DNA from: Chara braunii
Taxonomy: Eukaryota; Streptophyta; Charophyceae; Charales; Characeae
Assembly: GCA_003427395.1 (NCBI GenBank)
Contig: BFEA01000127.1
Span: forward strand, 685,309 to 741,561
Direction of reading: 5' to 3'
DNA: 56,253 nt
Shown: positions 40,906-54,640 of the stretch, piece after piece
How positions within the stretch are numbered: the stretch's first letter is position 1
Layout of the letters: each line of letters opens with the position of its first letter
Notes under the pieces: model-generated
The model's input: only the letters and a program-made list of their open reading frames with translations
What the model was told of the DNA's origin: nothing
Database searches by the model: none
Translations under genes and position numbers: made by a program

Positions 40906-41884
40906 CAATATCTTGGACGCAGCCAAACAGATCGTTGAGGGAGGCAGCCCACAGACTGACCCCTCCCTCAAGAGACAGCCCCCCCCTGAAAAGGAGATCA
41001 ACGAGACACCAAGCGAAAAGAAAATCAGAAAGAGCAATGCAACAATAGAGGGAAGTACCCCCTCTAACACACATGACGCTCGGGCAACTACGACATAGTC
41101 AGGTCTCATCTCAGCAGCGACGCAAAATTTGACTCGTTCAGGAATGGACGTATCTCCCGCCAAAGACGACAAATCGACAAAAGTAAAGGAACAAGGAAAC
41201 TCCCTTATTGCCTGGTTGCAGGAATACCTCGAAAAGGCCAAGAACGAGCAGGAGAAAGAATTTGATATCAGGGTGACATGCATGAAGCACCAGGAGAAGA
41301 TAGGTCGGAGCAGCAAGGCCTCGGTAGCAGGCATTCACACCTCCACGAACACATACGATGTCTTAAGACAATAGAGTGAGTTGTTAGAATTTCATGCCTT
41401 CCAGTATCATGAGAAGAAGAGGGAAAGAGAAACCTCAAGTTCTGAGTATGAATCCAGCGCAGATACACAGACTCACAAAGACCCAATAAGAGACATGGTA
41501 CCCAAAAAGTGGGAGCCCTCAAAGGGCAGAGATAAGAGAGCCAAAAAATTCCCGATAACCACGACAGGGAAATACGATGTACAACGATCCATCAAACATG
41601 AGATCGCCATTGTTGCGGCTCAGACTAAATGCCTAGTTTATCAGAATAAGGAATACCAGAAGTGCCACAAAAAAGAGTATTGCACGATCCAAAATGTGGC
41701 AGATAACAAGGCTCCCCATGTCACCGAAAAAGCTGTCTCGGATCGCAAAACCATCAAGGCAGTCAGACCCTTGGTTCCCGTCCTGTATAGAAGGAAATTC
41801 GACGAATGGCAGGTAGCCACCGGCGTATCCTTCTCCATTCCAATAGTGGGGGACCAGCGAACGCTGGCCAGAACCGACAGGGAA

Positions 41885-42030
41885 GGGATCTCCGAAGACT
41901 TCCCCTCGGGAGTATTCGGCATCCCCTCAGGGAAAAGATCTCCGAAGGCTTCCCCTTGGTTGTATTCGGCATCCCCTCAGGGAAGGGATCTCCGAAGACT
42001 TCCCCTTGGGAGTATTCGGCATCCCCTCCT
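41885..42030 (+). repeat. 50-bp tandem triplication in ORF1
   Basis: TCCGAAG begins at 41891, 41941 and 41991, an exact 50-bp period. Each unit runs GATCTCCGAAG-CTTCCCCT-GG--GTATTCGGCATCCCCTC. As 50 is not a multiple of three, the reading frame shifts with each unit, yet the frame stays open, giving GISEDFPSGVFGIPSG, KRSPKASPWLYSASPQG and RDLRRLPLGSIRHPL. Confidence 0.95.
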
Positions 42031-42862
42031 CCAAAACAATGACAAGACGGACCAAGAACCCAATGCAGCCAAGTCCTTTGAGCCAATCCTCGTAAAATTA
42101 GAAGAAAAAGCGAGACTGCACAAGAGTCTAGTGTAGAGGGCATGGAAAACAGTGACCGCCCTATTGGACAACACACTTGCAAGCAGGATGTGCCCGACGG
42201 AGGTCATGGCTGATTCCCTGGCCTCTATCATCAAATCTCATATCCTCTTCACAGAACAATCCGTGGGGGACAAAGTTGAGCCGCTCTATGTGGAACCGGA
42301 GGATGACGACAGGAGCATGGAGGATGATGACAACGACGATGTGTTGAGCGACAGGATTTCCCCTAACAGTGATGGGTTAGGTACCACCCCAACACCTGAG
42401 GGCAGCACAGGGGGGTACAACTTGGGATCCACTTCCGGAAAGAGGGCCAACGAGGACAGCGGAGGAACCAGAGTTGACAGCGCAGGGACCACAACAACAA
42501 CTGATTAGAGACCCCAATGCCTCACCCAACATAACTCCACACAACAACGGCTGACAAAAAAATAATAATAATAATAATAAGAATAATAATAATAAATCAA
42601 TAAACCGAAAGGCATTCAGAACATAAACCCAACAACTAGAACAACATAAATCAATGGACAACAACGACACAACGACTTAGTCAGTCAAATCGGAATGGCA
42701 ATCCAAAGAGTTGATAATCCACAGTTGGAAGGTCAATGGATTGGGAAACATCCTGATCGAGGAAGATAAACTTCAAGACATTTGGCTATGCCTCACAGAC
42801 AAGAAGAAACTGAAACCAGGCGTAATCCTACTGCAAAAAGCCACCTATCCGATCTTTTTTTT

Positions 42863-43036
42863 TTTTTTTTTTTTTTAATGGAACAATGCTCCAGTCTATT
42901 CATGGGGAGCTGCACGTGATGGGAACCGGGCCCAGTGTCCCACATATTGAGAGCACATACATAATTTTTTTTTGAGATACTGGGACTTCAACCCGACTTT
43001 GTTTGAAGAATAAGATCATGAGCAATTACTAGCCTA
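42863..43036 (-). mobile_element. A-tailed element with CACGTGC-type 3' module
   Basis: The T tract 42855-42876 is the tail and the module core lies at 42888-42941. Upstream in the element sense comes a segment with GTCGGGTTGAAGTCCC. The plus-oriented sister is at 43443-43637. The 3' UTR-like GGGTAATGGCCCCGGTA near 43160 may be its 5' continuation. Confidence 0.7.
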
Positions 43037-43309
43037 TTCGCTGAAGAAACCCAGAAGATAGGCTAAAATTAAGAAAAAGTATGAACAAGTCTGAAAAAAT
43101 ATGAGAAGTTTCCTTCTAAGCTCCACAAAGGGTCTAAAGGAACCCCTCTTTTTTAAGCTACCGGGGCCATTACCCTACTTTGGCTAAGAAAATTTTGGAG
43201 TTTTAAAAGCAAAAATCGTCATCACAAAGGTCATATAAATGCTCACAACCCTCAGAATCCCAAGCAAATCCTTCTAAAATTCTCCAACAATGTCTTACTC
43301 CCTGCTGAG

Positions 43310-43440
43310 TTTTTCCAGGTCTCACACCCCCGCCCGCTCAGGTTACAGGGCAACACGACTCACCCCAACTTCGACCAGCGTCGTCCCAGCAGTAACCCTT
43401 AGTTATCCCTTAAAATGCCACCCCAAAGCATTCCCAGATC
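43310..43440. repeat. Dispersed repeat, member 3 of 3
   Basis: CAGGTCTCACACCCCCGCCC, GGTTACAGGGCAACACGAC and CCAGCGTCGT match members at 20715 and 34440; CCCAGATCTCTCTC follows instead of preceding. Confidence 0.55.
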
Positions 43441-43442
43441 TC

Positions 43443-43637
43443 TCTCCGCGAATAGGCTAGTAATTGCTCATGATCGTATTCTTCAGCCAAGTCGGGTTGA
43501 AGTCCTGGTACCTCAAAAAAAAAAAAATTTACGTGCTCTCAATATGTTTCATGTTCCAAATCGGACACTGGGCCCGGTTCCCAGCACGTGCGGCTCCTCA
43601 CGAATAGACTGGAGCATTGTCCCATTAAAAAAAAAAA
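43443..43637 (+). mobile_element. A-tailed element, inverted sister copy
   Basis: The module core is at 43562-43615 (ACTGGGCCCGGTTCCCAG; GGCTCCTCACGAATAGACTG followed by GAGC), then CATTGTCCCATT and poly(A). Confidence 0.75.
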
Positions 43638-45172
43638 AAAAATTGGATGGGTGACTTTTTGCAGTAGGATTATGTCTGGTTTCAGTTTTTTTTTTTTGTG
43701 AGGCATAGGCAGATAGATTGGAGCATTGTTCCATTAAAAAAAAAAAGATTGGACAGGTGACTCTTTGCAGTAGGATTATGTTTGGTTTCAGTTTCTTCTT
43801 GTCTGTGAGGCATAGCCAGATGACTCGAAGTTTATCTTCCTCGATTAGGATGTTTCCCTATCCAATCTCACAAACCACACCAGAATAAAAAGACAGTGGA
43901 AAAAAGTCTAGGCGAGTACCTGTTCACATTATGGTCTAACAAAGATGGTCTGAGCAAATGAGACCATCATTTTTTTTATTTTTTTTATTTTTTTTTGTGC
44001 AAGGCCTCTATCCCGGTGGTGGTAAGAGAACCTCCGGAATTGAGGTTTTGCCTAACGGGCTGCTCCATCTATTGGTGGGGAGCATCACCTGCTGGAAACC
44101 GGGCCCAACGTTCCTTTGATACGTCTTTTATTTTCTGTGAAGGAAGAACCAGTACCGACTTTGTCTATGTAGAGAACATATTCCTGCCAGCATTGATTAC
44201 CCTAGATTCCAAGGGATTGACTGAGCAATACAGGAGGCATCTGGGAGGAAAAACAGGGGAAGGGAAACCTTTTCAGTCCATGAGGACCGCCAGATAGAAC
44301 CAAGCTATCCTGTCCCTTGATTAACCTTTCTCAAAGGCTCCCCATACCTTACCATTGCATTTCTACCATAGCAATCTTAGATGGAGGGAAAGGGTCTGAA
44401 AAACAAATCGGAGATCTGAGAAAGGCTCCTGGATGAAGTTTGGACCAATCCCGAAAGATGAGATGAATTTTTTTTTTTAGTGACACTCTTATCTCTTCTT
44501 CCCCTGGCCATTTCACCTCACCCAAACCCCTCCCTGCAACACTCCCCAGCCAGTCCAGGTTAAATTTTTGAATACTTTGTTGAATGTATTTTTTTAAATG
44601 AAGGTTTTGCAGCTTAACTTTAATTGTCATCCACTGTGCTCTGATTTTCGTTTGTATAAGTTGAACAATAAGATCTTGTATCTCATGACCATCTAGGCTC
44701 ACCTTCTCATGTTCTCTAACACACCTTTTATACCATAACACCCATAGTATTGCTTTACAACCAATTTCAAAAAGATTATGTTGAAAGTTTGATATAGTGA
44801 GATCTAGGGGTTCCCAATACCCTACCAAAATGGTCCTCCAATCCCAGGGCCAGATTATACATGTTAAGTCTCTCTAAGTACAATCCCATCTTCTCCATAA
44901 AAGGACTGAACCCGGGCATTGCATGAATCTGTGCTCGATGGTTTCCCTGACTTTTTTACTAAGAAAAGCGGAAAGACAGGTTGTACACCATGGAAACACC
45001 AAACCCTGTTGTCCTAATGATGAGTGATCAATTAGCTAGTCATTGGTAGGCAGGCATCGGTGAGCTATCTGTCATTACAAAACTCCAAATTTTGTCGGTC
45101 TTTGTTTAATGTTTTTGAAGAATTTTATAGGTTTGAGCAAGTTTATGTCAACATTGAGATGCCTTGCCCATC

Positions 45173-45468
45173 AACTGACATTTCGTTAAAACTGACATTT
45201 TTTTCTAAATTCACGAAATTGAGCGTACCAAAAAACAACATTTTTTAGTGTTTTTTTGTCCACATGACATCGGATGATCAGATCATCGGGTGCCGTGGCG
45301 ACTCCTGATGATCTAACCATCGCATGTATGTTAACGGTACTTTACGTTGAGGTACATCAAATGGACAAAGTGAGATAATCACTTTCTCACCCGATGAGCA
45401 ATGAAATTTTGACTATGTCCACTTTTGTGAATTTAGAAAAAATGGTCAGTTTTAACGAAATGTCAGTT
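45173..45468. mobile_element. 296-bp MITE inside LINE G
   Basis: Inverted ends of about 45 bp: AACTGACATTTCGTTAAAAC from 45173, and the complement ending TGTCAGTT at 45468, including the TTTCTAAATTCAC block. The 4-bp CATC flanks both sides (45169-45172 and 45469-45472). The interior is non-coding. It splits the LINE G protein right after LQER, where other copies continue with a Trp-Met pair. Confidence 0.87.
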
Positions 45469-45647
45469 CATCGTTCTTGTAGTACAACTGTTATATTCAG
45501 CTTAGGACGGATCATGCGGTATACCGCTTTGACCGACATATTTTGCAACGTACATGGCTTACCTATCCTGTTGGTTTGCCATATCCACTCCTTTGGGTCT
45601 GGTGGGAGATTTGGGATAGGTAGTTGAGGTCCTGAGGATAATAAGCC

Positions 45648-45728
45648 TGCCACCCCTCAGTATGAGAGACAAAGAAAAACCTAATAAACCTGCCACCCCT
45701 CAGTATGAGAGACAACGAAAAGCCTAAT
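45648..45728. repeat. 40-bp tandem duplication
   Basis: CCTGCCACCCCTCAGTATGA, GAGACAA-GAAAA-CCTAAT occurs twice in succession with two differences. Confidence 0.9.
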
Positions 45729-48700
45729 TCGATAAATATATGTGATCGAAAAAAAAAATTACCATGTTTGAAGGGGACGGTGATATAAGATGGTCCCTGT
45801 TGATTTTGGCCAGGCTTACCATAGCTCCTTGTGGAGTAAGATGAGTCATATGTCCCACCATCTGTTGCCCATTAGGCTGGACTCCTATCACCCAATCTCC
45901 CTCCTTGATTTTTTACCTTTTTTTCAAAATCTGTACCCAGACTAGCGGGATGGAAAAAATAATATGATCTAGATTTGAAAATAGGTGATGGGCATATCTC
46001 TGTGTAGATCTTAGTTGATCAGTGGTCTTCCGATCTTTGGTTTCTAAATTCCATAAATCTTTAATTCTTAGTACCCCCCTTTTGACCCACAAGGATCAGG
46101 GTGGAACTGGACTATTAAAAATGCAGGTATTTAAGTATGTAATCCATCTGTTGCCAAAAAGAGACTGCCTCAGTATCTCCTCATATCGAGAAGGAAAGGA
46201 TCTATTTGGCAAAGGAAGACACTTCCATGTTTTCAACAAGGAAGTCCACATATTATCCAGGTTAAAGTCAACTTTGCAGCCCCGCGCACCCCCTCTTCTC
46301 TTGAATGAGACTGCGTCCTGGGAATGGTCGAATAACGATCTTCAATCCAAGTGAGGGGGTGTATATCTTCTGGACATGAGGGAGCTAACCTACGAATTTG
46401 TTCACAACCAGGGTTTGTCAGTAGATAATATTATTTTTTTTATCCATTGCAATGATAAAGCCTGATATTGAAGTGTTGAATCCAGGATTCATAATCCTCC
46501 TCTCGTCCTTGGTTGGATAAGGGAGAGTCCAGCTACTCTTGGAATCACCTTGTCCTGTTCATGATTACCTCTTCCGAAGAATGCTGACACTTGTCTTCGT
46601 AAAGTTTTCGTACGCTTTTTGTTGATCGACCAAAGTGCTGATTTGTAATATATTGAGGCAAGGACAACACTATTAATTATAAGTCACGCCCAAAAATTGA
46701 GGTATGTTGATTTTTCCATTGGTTCATTTTTTTCCAGAGATAGTTTGGAGATCCAGTCATCATTAGTACCTGGTTTACCATTTGCTGTAAGAGAAACTTT
46801 CAAAATTCGCACCGGAGCATTCAAGGGAACCCAACCAATTTTAGGGTGTTCCGGAGGGCATACCCCATTAGAATGAATTCACCAGCCTTATATTTTACTT
46901 CCCCAACTAACCACCATGTCAGATATCTGAAAAACAATTTCCATCATAGCCGGAATCTCCTTCATGTTCAATTCTGATGCCTCCATCATAACAGTGAGAT
47001 TATCTGCAAACATAGAGGTAATAGGAGTTGCTTCCTCTGGTATTCCTGAAATCTGCAACCGTTTCATGTTACGGTTGGTTTGCAAGTTTGCCCCCAAGGC
47101 CTCCATGACTATTACAAAAAGGAAAGGGGCCAACGGATCCCCTTGCCTGACCGACCTTTGGAGTTTAATTTAAGGTGAAAGCAGTTCATTAACTTGGACC
47201 CTTGTTGTGACATTTGAATGTAGGATCTTAACCCACTTCCTTATGTTAGAACTGAAGTTCATCTTTTGTAGACATGCATCTAGGAAACGCCAGTCTACAT
47301 TATCACAATTTTTTTCAAAACTTATAAATACAAAAGTTGCATTTTGATTAGATTGTCTAGACAGTTTAATCATTTCATTGATTAAAAAAATATTATCTTG
47401 AATATGTCTTTCATTAATAAATCATGTTTGTGATGGATGAATAATGTCAGACATAATATGAATCATCCGGTTAGCTAGGGCTTTAACTAACATCTTATAA
47501 ACTACTAAAAGCAACGTAATTGGTTTATAGTTTCGGATGTTTGTTTTATCCTCTTTTTTGTATAGAAGGGTAAGGATGCCTTGCCCTACCATTTCCCCCA
47601 TTTGTCCTATTTTTAGAACTGAATAAAAGAATTTCATGAGATCTGAAGTGAAGGTTGGTCGCATTGTTTCCCAAAATGCTTTAGGAAGACCATCTACCCG
47701 TGATGTTTTGTCCTCTTCCATTTGTAACAGTGCTGTCTGGATTTTCTCCTTCACTAGTGGTCTCTCCAAGTGTTGACGTTGTTCTTCATTTACTGATTGT
47801 GTTAAGGGGACAAGGAATTGTTTTATTGCCCTATCATCTTCCTGTTGATAATTAAATTTTTTGTCTAAGGTAAATAGTTTTTTGAAAACATGATAAACTA
47901 TTTTCAAACTATCTACCGATAAAGTTGTTAAATATGAGTTTGTAAGCTTAAAAGGATCATGAAACCCTTCTACCGTTGTTCGTTTGACCCGTGTGTGTGC
48001 TAGAGCAAAAAAATATACAATATTCCCATACATGTTGTATGTATTTTCTAAAATGGTCTTGAGAGAGTAACGAAGTGTTACGTTTATAGAAGTTCTTGCC
48101 CTGGTCAGGTTTCTTTCTAAATGATAGTAGCATTGCGTACATCTTGTGATCAGCTCCTGACCATGGACTTTGAGGGAATATGGCCGCCCAGAGCAAAGCA
48201 CGATCCAAATCTTCAAACATTAAGATTAAATTTATCCTTGATCTAGATTGAACAGGAGTACTACATTGACAAATACAAGTAAATAGGCGTTCTCGAGAGA
48301 AGCTACGTCTATATGTGTCCTACAAGTGTTCTGCCTCACATAGTCGTCATATGATGTTTTCATCCTCCTCTATGTATGCTGGACAAGGAGTGAGAGCATT
48401 ACATCTATCAAGCCATCTATCAGGCGCCGCATTGAAATCTCCTGCCATGATGACTGGAATCCCATTAGGTATCCGAACCCTGATTGTTTGAAAAAATTAA
48501 TCTGTTCCTGGATTACATTAGGCCCATAAATATTAATAACACATACAATTTCGATTTCTACCATCGCCAGGGCTGATATCCAGCATCCCTGCTCCATATT
48601 TGCCACCCAATGTACTATTTCAACCCTTGATTCTAGTGGAACCCAAATGGCTACTGCTCCTGAACCATTACATGGAGTTGGAGAGGATGTTTTGTGGAAT

Positions 48701-48885
48701 GGTCATACTATATTGTATGTTCTATAATGGGCAGGGGAATCAGTGAGGTGGGTTTCCTGAATGCATATTAGATTTGGCCACGAGTGACCACCCACTCCTT
48801 AGAGTTGTTCCAAGATGGTCTTTCTTTTTGTAGCATTCGTCGTGGTTAGCCCGTTAACATTAAGAAATCTTAAATCTAAATCCGT

Positions 48886-51800
48886 CTTCCTAGTGGTCTG
48901 GATCCAAGATGGATTCTTCCCATAAAATGTTTGCAGTGCTTCCATCCTTGACAACCGATTTCCTCTTCCTTCTCCTTAGATCATAGACGTACCCAATTTC
49001 CATTGTCCAGATCAAGGAGGGGTTGTAAAACACTCCTACGCAAGATAGAGCACAAAAAGGCCACCAACTCAAAAATTGACCAGATAGGGTTGACCTTGGT
49101 TTTGAGGTACCGTAACTCTAGTAAAGCCTGGTGAGTAAACCACTTGAGTCCCACATCTTTTTGTTCTTCAAACCTTACAAAAGTATCTCTCTTTGTCATT
49201 TGTGCTTTGTCTCTCAATTCTGTGACGGTGGCTTGAGGTCCCGATTCATAGTGCTTAGACAAGAAATCATGTAGGTCTCTTTTGAAAATCCGATCGGTGG
49301 CACTATGATATTCCACATACGTAGACCATCCCCTCAGGGGCACACCTTCATATTGATCATTCCCAATTGGGGAAAGTCCAATTTTTCACCTTCCCCCCCT
49401 CTTATGTGCTGGTAAAATCAAGTTACCCTTTGTTACATGAGGTTTGGACGTCTGCCTTTTTTCTAAAATGCGTCTCAGTTTCTGTCTTTTGCCCGAGTCT
49501 TGTGAAACGGGCGTAGAGAACGAGACCAGGTTTTTGTACCCCTCGTTGTCTCGATACTAAAGAGTTTTCTAACTGATGGTTGGGAGAGGGTGATTTTTGT
49601 GATAGTGAAGAATGTTGTGACAACAGTTGAACTTGTTGAAGTTGTTGTTGGTGGAGCTGCATCCCCTTCTGCTGCAACAATTCTTGTTTTTGTTGTTGCT
49701 CTATCATCTATTGTTGTAGATGCTGTTGTTGCTCCACCAGCTTTGGTAGTTGTTCCTACTGATGCTGCTTTTGGTCCAGCATCCGCTGCCTCCCCAGCAT
49801 CTGGTGTTTGTGCCCCTCCTGAGATTGGTTGTCTCTCTCTCTCAATATAGAATTATTATTATTTTCTTCCAAATCTATAGTATTTAACCCAAGTTCTTCA
49901 AGAGAGGGAAAACTCCGATCATCTGACACTTGTTGATTCACTTGTTCTCTTTGTAATGTCAGGGCCAAGGAATCACCTGGAACACAAATTGGTTCCAGAG
50001 ATCTGATTGCATCTTCCCTTGGTAGTATTTCAGAGCCAATTTATTCCTCTCTTGTACCGGTAGATGCATCTTGTGATGTGGGGGAGGGGGAGGGGGGGAT
50101 GTGAAACATTGTTACAACAGTTTGAAGCATCCTCTTGCTTACTACAGGCCTGTTTGCTGCAAACGGAAGACCCTGCTGTAAAACTGTCCTCAAACTCAGA
50201 CTATTATTCAGTATAGTGAATAATTGAACGTATGAAGCGTCCCAAAACTCAATTGTAGTTGCTCCAAACTTCAGTTTCAATTGTTGGAGTATCCAGTCAG
50301 TAAGCTAGGACACTTTTTGCTCCAAAGGAATACATGCATCATTCTCCTCTTCGTTTTGGGGAGAGATATCTGTCATGGGGACATCAGTGGGAATCTGTTG
50401 GGAATCCACCTCCATAGGGGCAGACCCAAATGCGTCCTTAAATGGATCCTGCAAATTTTCTTGTTGTTATCCGGGGTTCGTCGTCACAACCTCCTTTGAC
50501 TGTAGCGGGTCTGCCGCCAACTAGTCTGCAGAGCCTCCCTACTGTCCCTCCTTGGTAGATACCTCCTCCTCTATTTGAGTATCTTGTTATTGGGATGTCC
50601 TTCCTTTAATTTTATTTTTTTCCTATTAGCAGTTCTTCCTATTTTAGAAGTTGTTCTTGTTCCTCTTCCAAACCCTGATTTGTTGGATGTACTTGTTGCC
50701 TTAAATCCGGATGTTGATTAAGAATTGTGAAGTAGTTATCCTTTTGATTCTAGCCACTTCCTTCTAGTTCAGAAACACGTTCCCCTGTCGTGCCACCTGG
50801 GGCAAGGAGAAGGATAATATCTTGCATATAATCTCTTGGGGGTTTGGCCCCAGCAGACCTTTTTTATGTCCATTCGTTGATTCTTTCTGTGGTTGGGTGG
50901 TTTGGGTTATAGTCTCTATCCCTGGTGGAGGTTGGGAGGAGCTATAACTAGTGTTTTTATCGTTGCCTCAGGAGGCGTCCAACTATCCGGAGACCTAGAT
51001 TCCCAGTTTGGTTCCCCTTGCCTGTCCCACGTCCAACCTCTGAGACCTCCACCCCTATTGGAGCCCTTTATATAGAGCCAACCTTCATGCCCTTGGTCTA
51101 CCGTCCTCCACAGATTGGTCTTAAAATGACCTCAAATTAACCTCTCTGTCGCTCTCTGTCTTTGGATTGGGTTTTGAGCATAGGAGGTGTCTGAACTTAG
51201 GTGGTCGTACGCTTTGCATCTAAAACATCAAGGGCGGAGTTCGTGCGCCATGTGGATATGATATTCTTTTCCCCCACTGCAGTGAGAATGTTGGCAAGGG
51301 GGATTTGAAGAGGTTTTGCTTGTAAACCATACCGTTTTATTTCCAGGATTCTGGATTGATACGAACTTTTTGCTTTCTGAATCCATGAAGAAACGGAAGG
51401 ATTCTGGTTTTGTATTCCCTCTCCTTGTACAACTGGTGGGGATGAATTTCTTTTATTAATTTCCACTTCTACCTCTCCTCCTCTTGTCCCATTACTCCTA
51501 ATCCACTGCATCCCCTCCCCCCTTCCTTCCCACCCCCCCTTTCCTCCCCTTCCTCCCTTTCCCCCCCTCCCCCCTCGTTCTCCTCCCCTATTTCATCCCT
51601 CATCTCCCCTGTCGTTCACCCTTCCTCCTCCTCTCTCCCCCGCTCCTGTAAGGGGAGAAATTCTACAATGTTCATGTCTGAGTTAGCAATGTGCTGCATT
51701 TTTCTGTCTTTTCCATGACAGAACTGTAGAGTTTTGTCGCCCTTCTTGAATGTCGCAATTTTCGATTGTTTTGAGACACCTTGCGACAAACAATTTGCAC

Positions 51801-52240
51801 TTATTTCTGTTTGAGAGGACAGAATAGAGAGAGGCAAGTGGGGACTCACAATGTCATCAATGCGATACAATGAATTTATCAACATTTTTTTTCCTGGTGA
51901 ATATAACTCTGTACTGCCGTCCCCCACATTGGTGGCGAGGAGAGAAGCAATTGAGGATACTTGAAAATTCCGGTCATTGCCAATGATTGAGGCGTTGTGG
52001 GTAATAAGAGAGAGGTATCTGTATTGTTGTTGTCTTTCTTCCTCCGTAAGGATCTCATCATCACGAAAAATAGAAGGTGATCCCATGAATTGTTGATGTT
52101 TCGGAGGGGACTGTAAGACTGTTTTAACTGGTGTATGCAACAATTTCGTCGCGATTTGTCTCATAGTCCCTCGAAACATCATCATTGAATCGACCTGTCT
52201 ATGTACCCTCTGATACTTCATTACCCTGGTCATGGTGGAA
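48886..52240 (-). pseudogene. LINE G presumed ORF1 region
   Basis: Minus-strand frames upstream of the endonuclease and in its orientation: 48981-49343 (120 residues, LRGWSTYVEYHSATDRIFKR), 49423-49707 (glutamine-rich, QQQKQELLQQKG), 49756-49968, 50041-50280, 51197-51511 (SSWIQKAKSSYQSRILEIKR) and 51616-52233 (205 residues, polar). No zinc knuckle or RRM is recognisable, and the blocks do not visibly align with the ORF1 of LINE H. Position and strand suggest ORF1 plus 5' UTR. The glutamine-rich segment comes from CAA/CAG-type repeats (TTG/CTG on the plus strand). I cannot exclude an unrelated captured gene. Confidence 0.45.
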
Positions 52241-52868
52241 GGTTGAAATTCTACCTGAGTTACAGATCCTTCTTGATGCTTAGTGCGATGATATTCTTTA
52301 TCGTATCCTCCTTTTTATTTATTTATTTATTCATTAATATAAAGGACTGGTTGGATAGGCGAGGGGGGGGGCAAACAAGGAGTGGGTATGGCACGGAGGG
52401 TGAAGAGAGAGAGAATTTGTTATTGTTGTTGATCGTCCGTCGCTCCTCGTCGGCATCGCCGCTTTAGCATTCAACATTCAACATCACTCCATCTTCTATG
52501 TTGCTTCTCTTGTTCCGATGTCATCAGATAAGACATCCAAGGTCATTCTGATGTTGCACCTTTGCGATGAACTCTCCTTCCCACTTCCTTCCTCCACAAG
52601 CCTGATCCAATGGTGCACTTTGCGATGAGTTTTCCCTCCCTCTATCCTTCCCCTTTCTCCTTGCTCTTTTCCCTACAATTCCTCGCCTTCTTTTTTTCCT
52701 ACTAACATAAGACGATCATGCCACTTAGCAAATGAGATGACCTCGCGGCTCTTCATGTGTTTATGAGACAACGAAGATTTTTTCTATCATGGTACAGTAC
52801 GTGGCATTTTTGACGAATTAAGAGAAACGGGGGAAATCCTTGCTTCCCCACTATTTTTCACATCTAAG
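52241..52868. other. Non-coding stretch
   Basis: Contains TTTA repeats (52310-52330) and a weak direct repeat around TTTGCGATGA (52561, 52621). No gene is seen. Confidence 0.45.

Positions 52869-54640
<1,772 letters not shown>

Larger units (their letters stand above)
39424..42508 (+). pseudogene. LINE H ORF1 protein (zinc knuckle), broken
   Basis: RNA-binding ORF1 protein of a plant-type LINE, expected to coat element RNA. The first part (39424-39840) reads TSIPVRSPKIKGEKVTIKV and KFSLLGLSGTMMIVVF with two stops and a T run at 39599-39617. The 213-residue frame 39903-40544 contains EYPANQVLKWVLFTPDFLAA and the knuckle CFRCRERGHLRTDPKC, spaced C-x2-C-x4-H-x6-C, two residues longer than the usual x4 in the last gap. 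Later frames (40913-41098, 41129-41374, 41381-42136, 42152-42508) are charged and end in a highly acidic EPEDDDRSMEDDDNDD stretch. The order resembles DUF4283/zf-CCHC proteins of plant L1 elements, by pattern only. Confidence 0.7.
39421..42855 (+). mobile_element. LINE H: ORF1 and start of ORF2
   Basis: This plus-strand LINE 5' region has an ORF1 with a zinc knuckle, a long low-complexity tail, an intergenic TAA-rich spacer (42548-42600), and the beginning of the ORF2 endonuclease (IIHSWKVNGLGNIL, PGVILLQKATYP, about 42716-42850). It is cut at 42855 by the T tract of a minus-strand element. Most of ORF2 is absent. A 224-bp A-tailed insertion-like segment (40681-40905) interrupts ORF1. Confidence 0.75.
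42718..43880. repeat. Inverted duplication of an endonuclease-start/retroposon junction
   Basis: Left arm 42718-43036 is [LINE endonuclease start, plus][T tract and CACGTGC-type element, minus]. Right arm 43443-43880 is the reverse: [same element, plus][endonuclease start, minus]. Shared landmarks include GCGAATAGGCTAGTAATTGC (43441 and, inverted, about 43017-43036) and GGAAACATCCT-ATCGAGGAAG (42746 and, inverted, near 43834-43856). The right arm also has an extra tandem copy of the junction (43641-43746). The spacer 43037-43442 holds more 3' UTR-like sequence and dispersed-repeat member 3. Confidence 0.85.
44360..48885 (-). pseudogene. LINE G ORF2: endonuclease to C-terminus (broken)
   Basis: The APE endonuclease starts near 48885 with FLNVNGLTTTNATKRKTIL, then ICIQETHLTDS, VCVINIYGPN, SRINLILMFED and GADHKMYAMLLS (S/G-DH motif), down to about 48080. 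The 264-residue frame 47422-48216 spans the linker and the first RT blocks (RVDGLPKAFWETM, MVGQGILTLLYKKEDKTN, RNYKPITLLLVVYKM). Motif A reads FISFEKNCDNVDW, having lost the first Asp of the usual DFEKAYD. Motif C reads MFADNLTVMMEAS, with FADN in place of FADD. The thumb occupies 46880-45490, where MSVKAVYRMIRPKLN leads into the MITE. The zinc motif (ETIEHRFMQCPGS, near 44900-44950) and the C-terminus (44349-44828: LDWLGSVAGRGLGEVKW, DWSKLHPGAFLRSP) follow. Two catalytic positions and several frames are destroyed. Confidence 0.88.
43971..52240 (-). mobile_element. LINE G, longest copy (~8.3 kb)
   Basis: From 3' to 5': T tract 43971-43997, hairpin module 44060-44113, 3' UTR with the GATTACCCTAGATTCC block (44198-44213), ORF2 (44360-48885) and a presumed ORF1 region (48890-52240). 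A 296-bp MITE (45173-45468) and a 40-bp tandem duplication (45648-45728) lie inside ORF2. The 5' end is not sharply defined; protein-like sequence stops at 52233, beyond which the plus strand has TTTA repeats. Confidence 0.82.
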
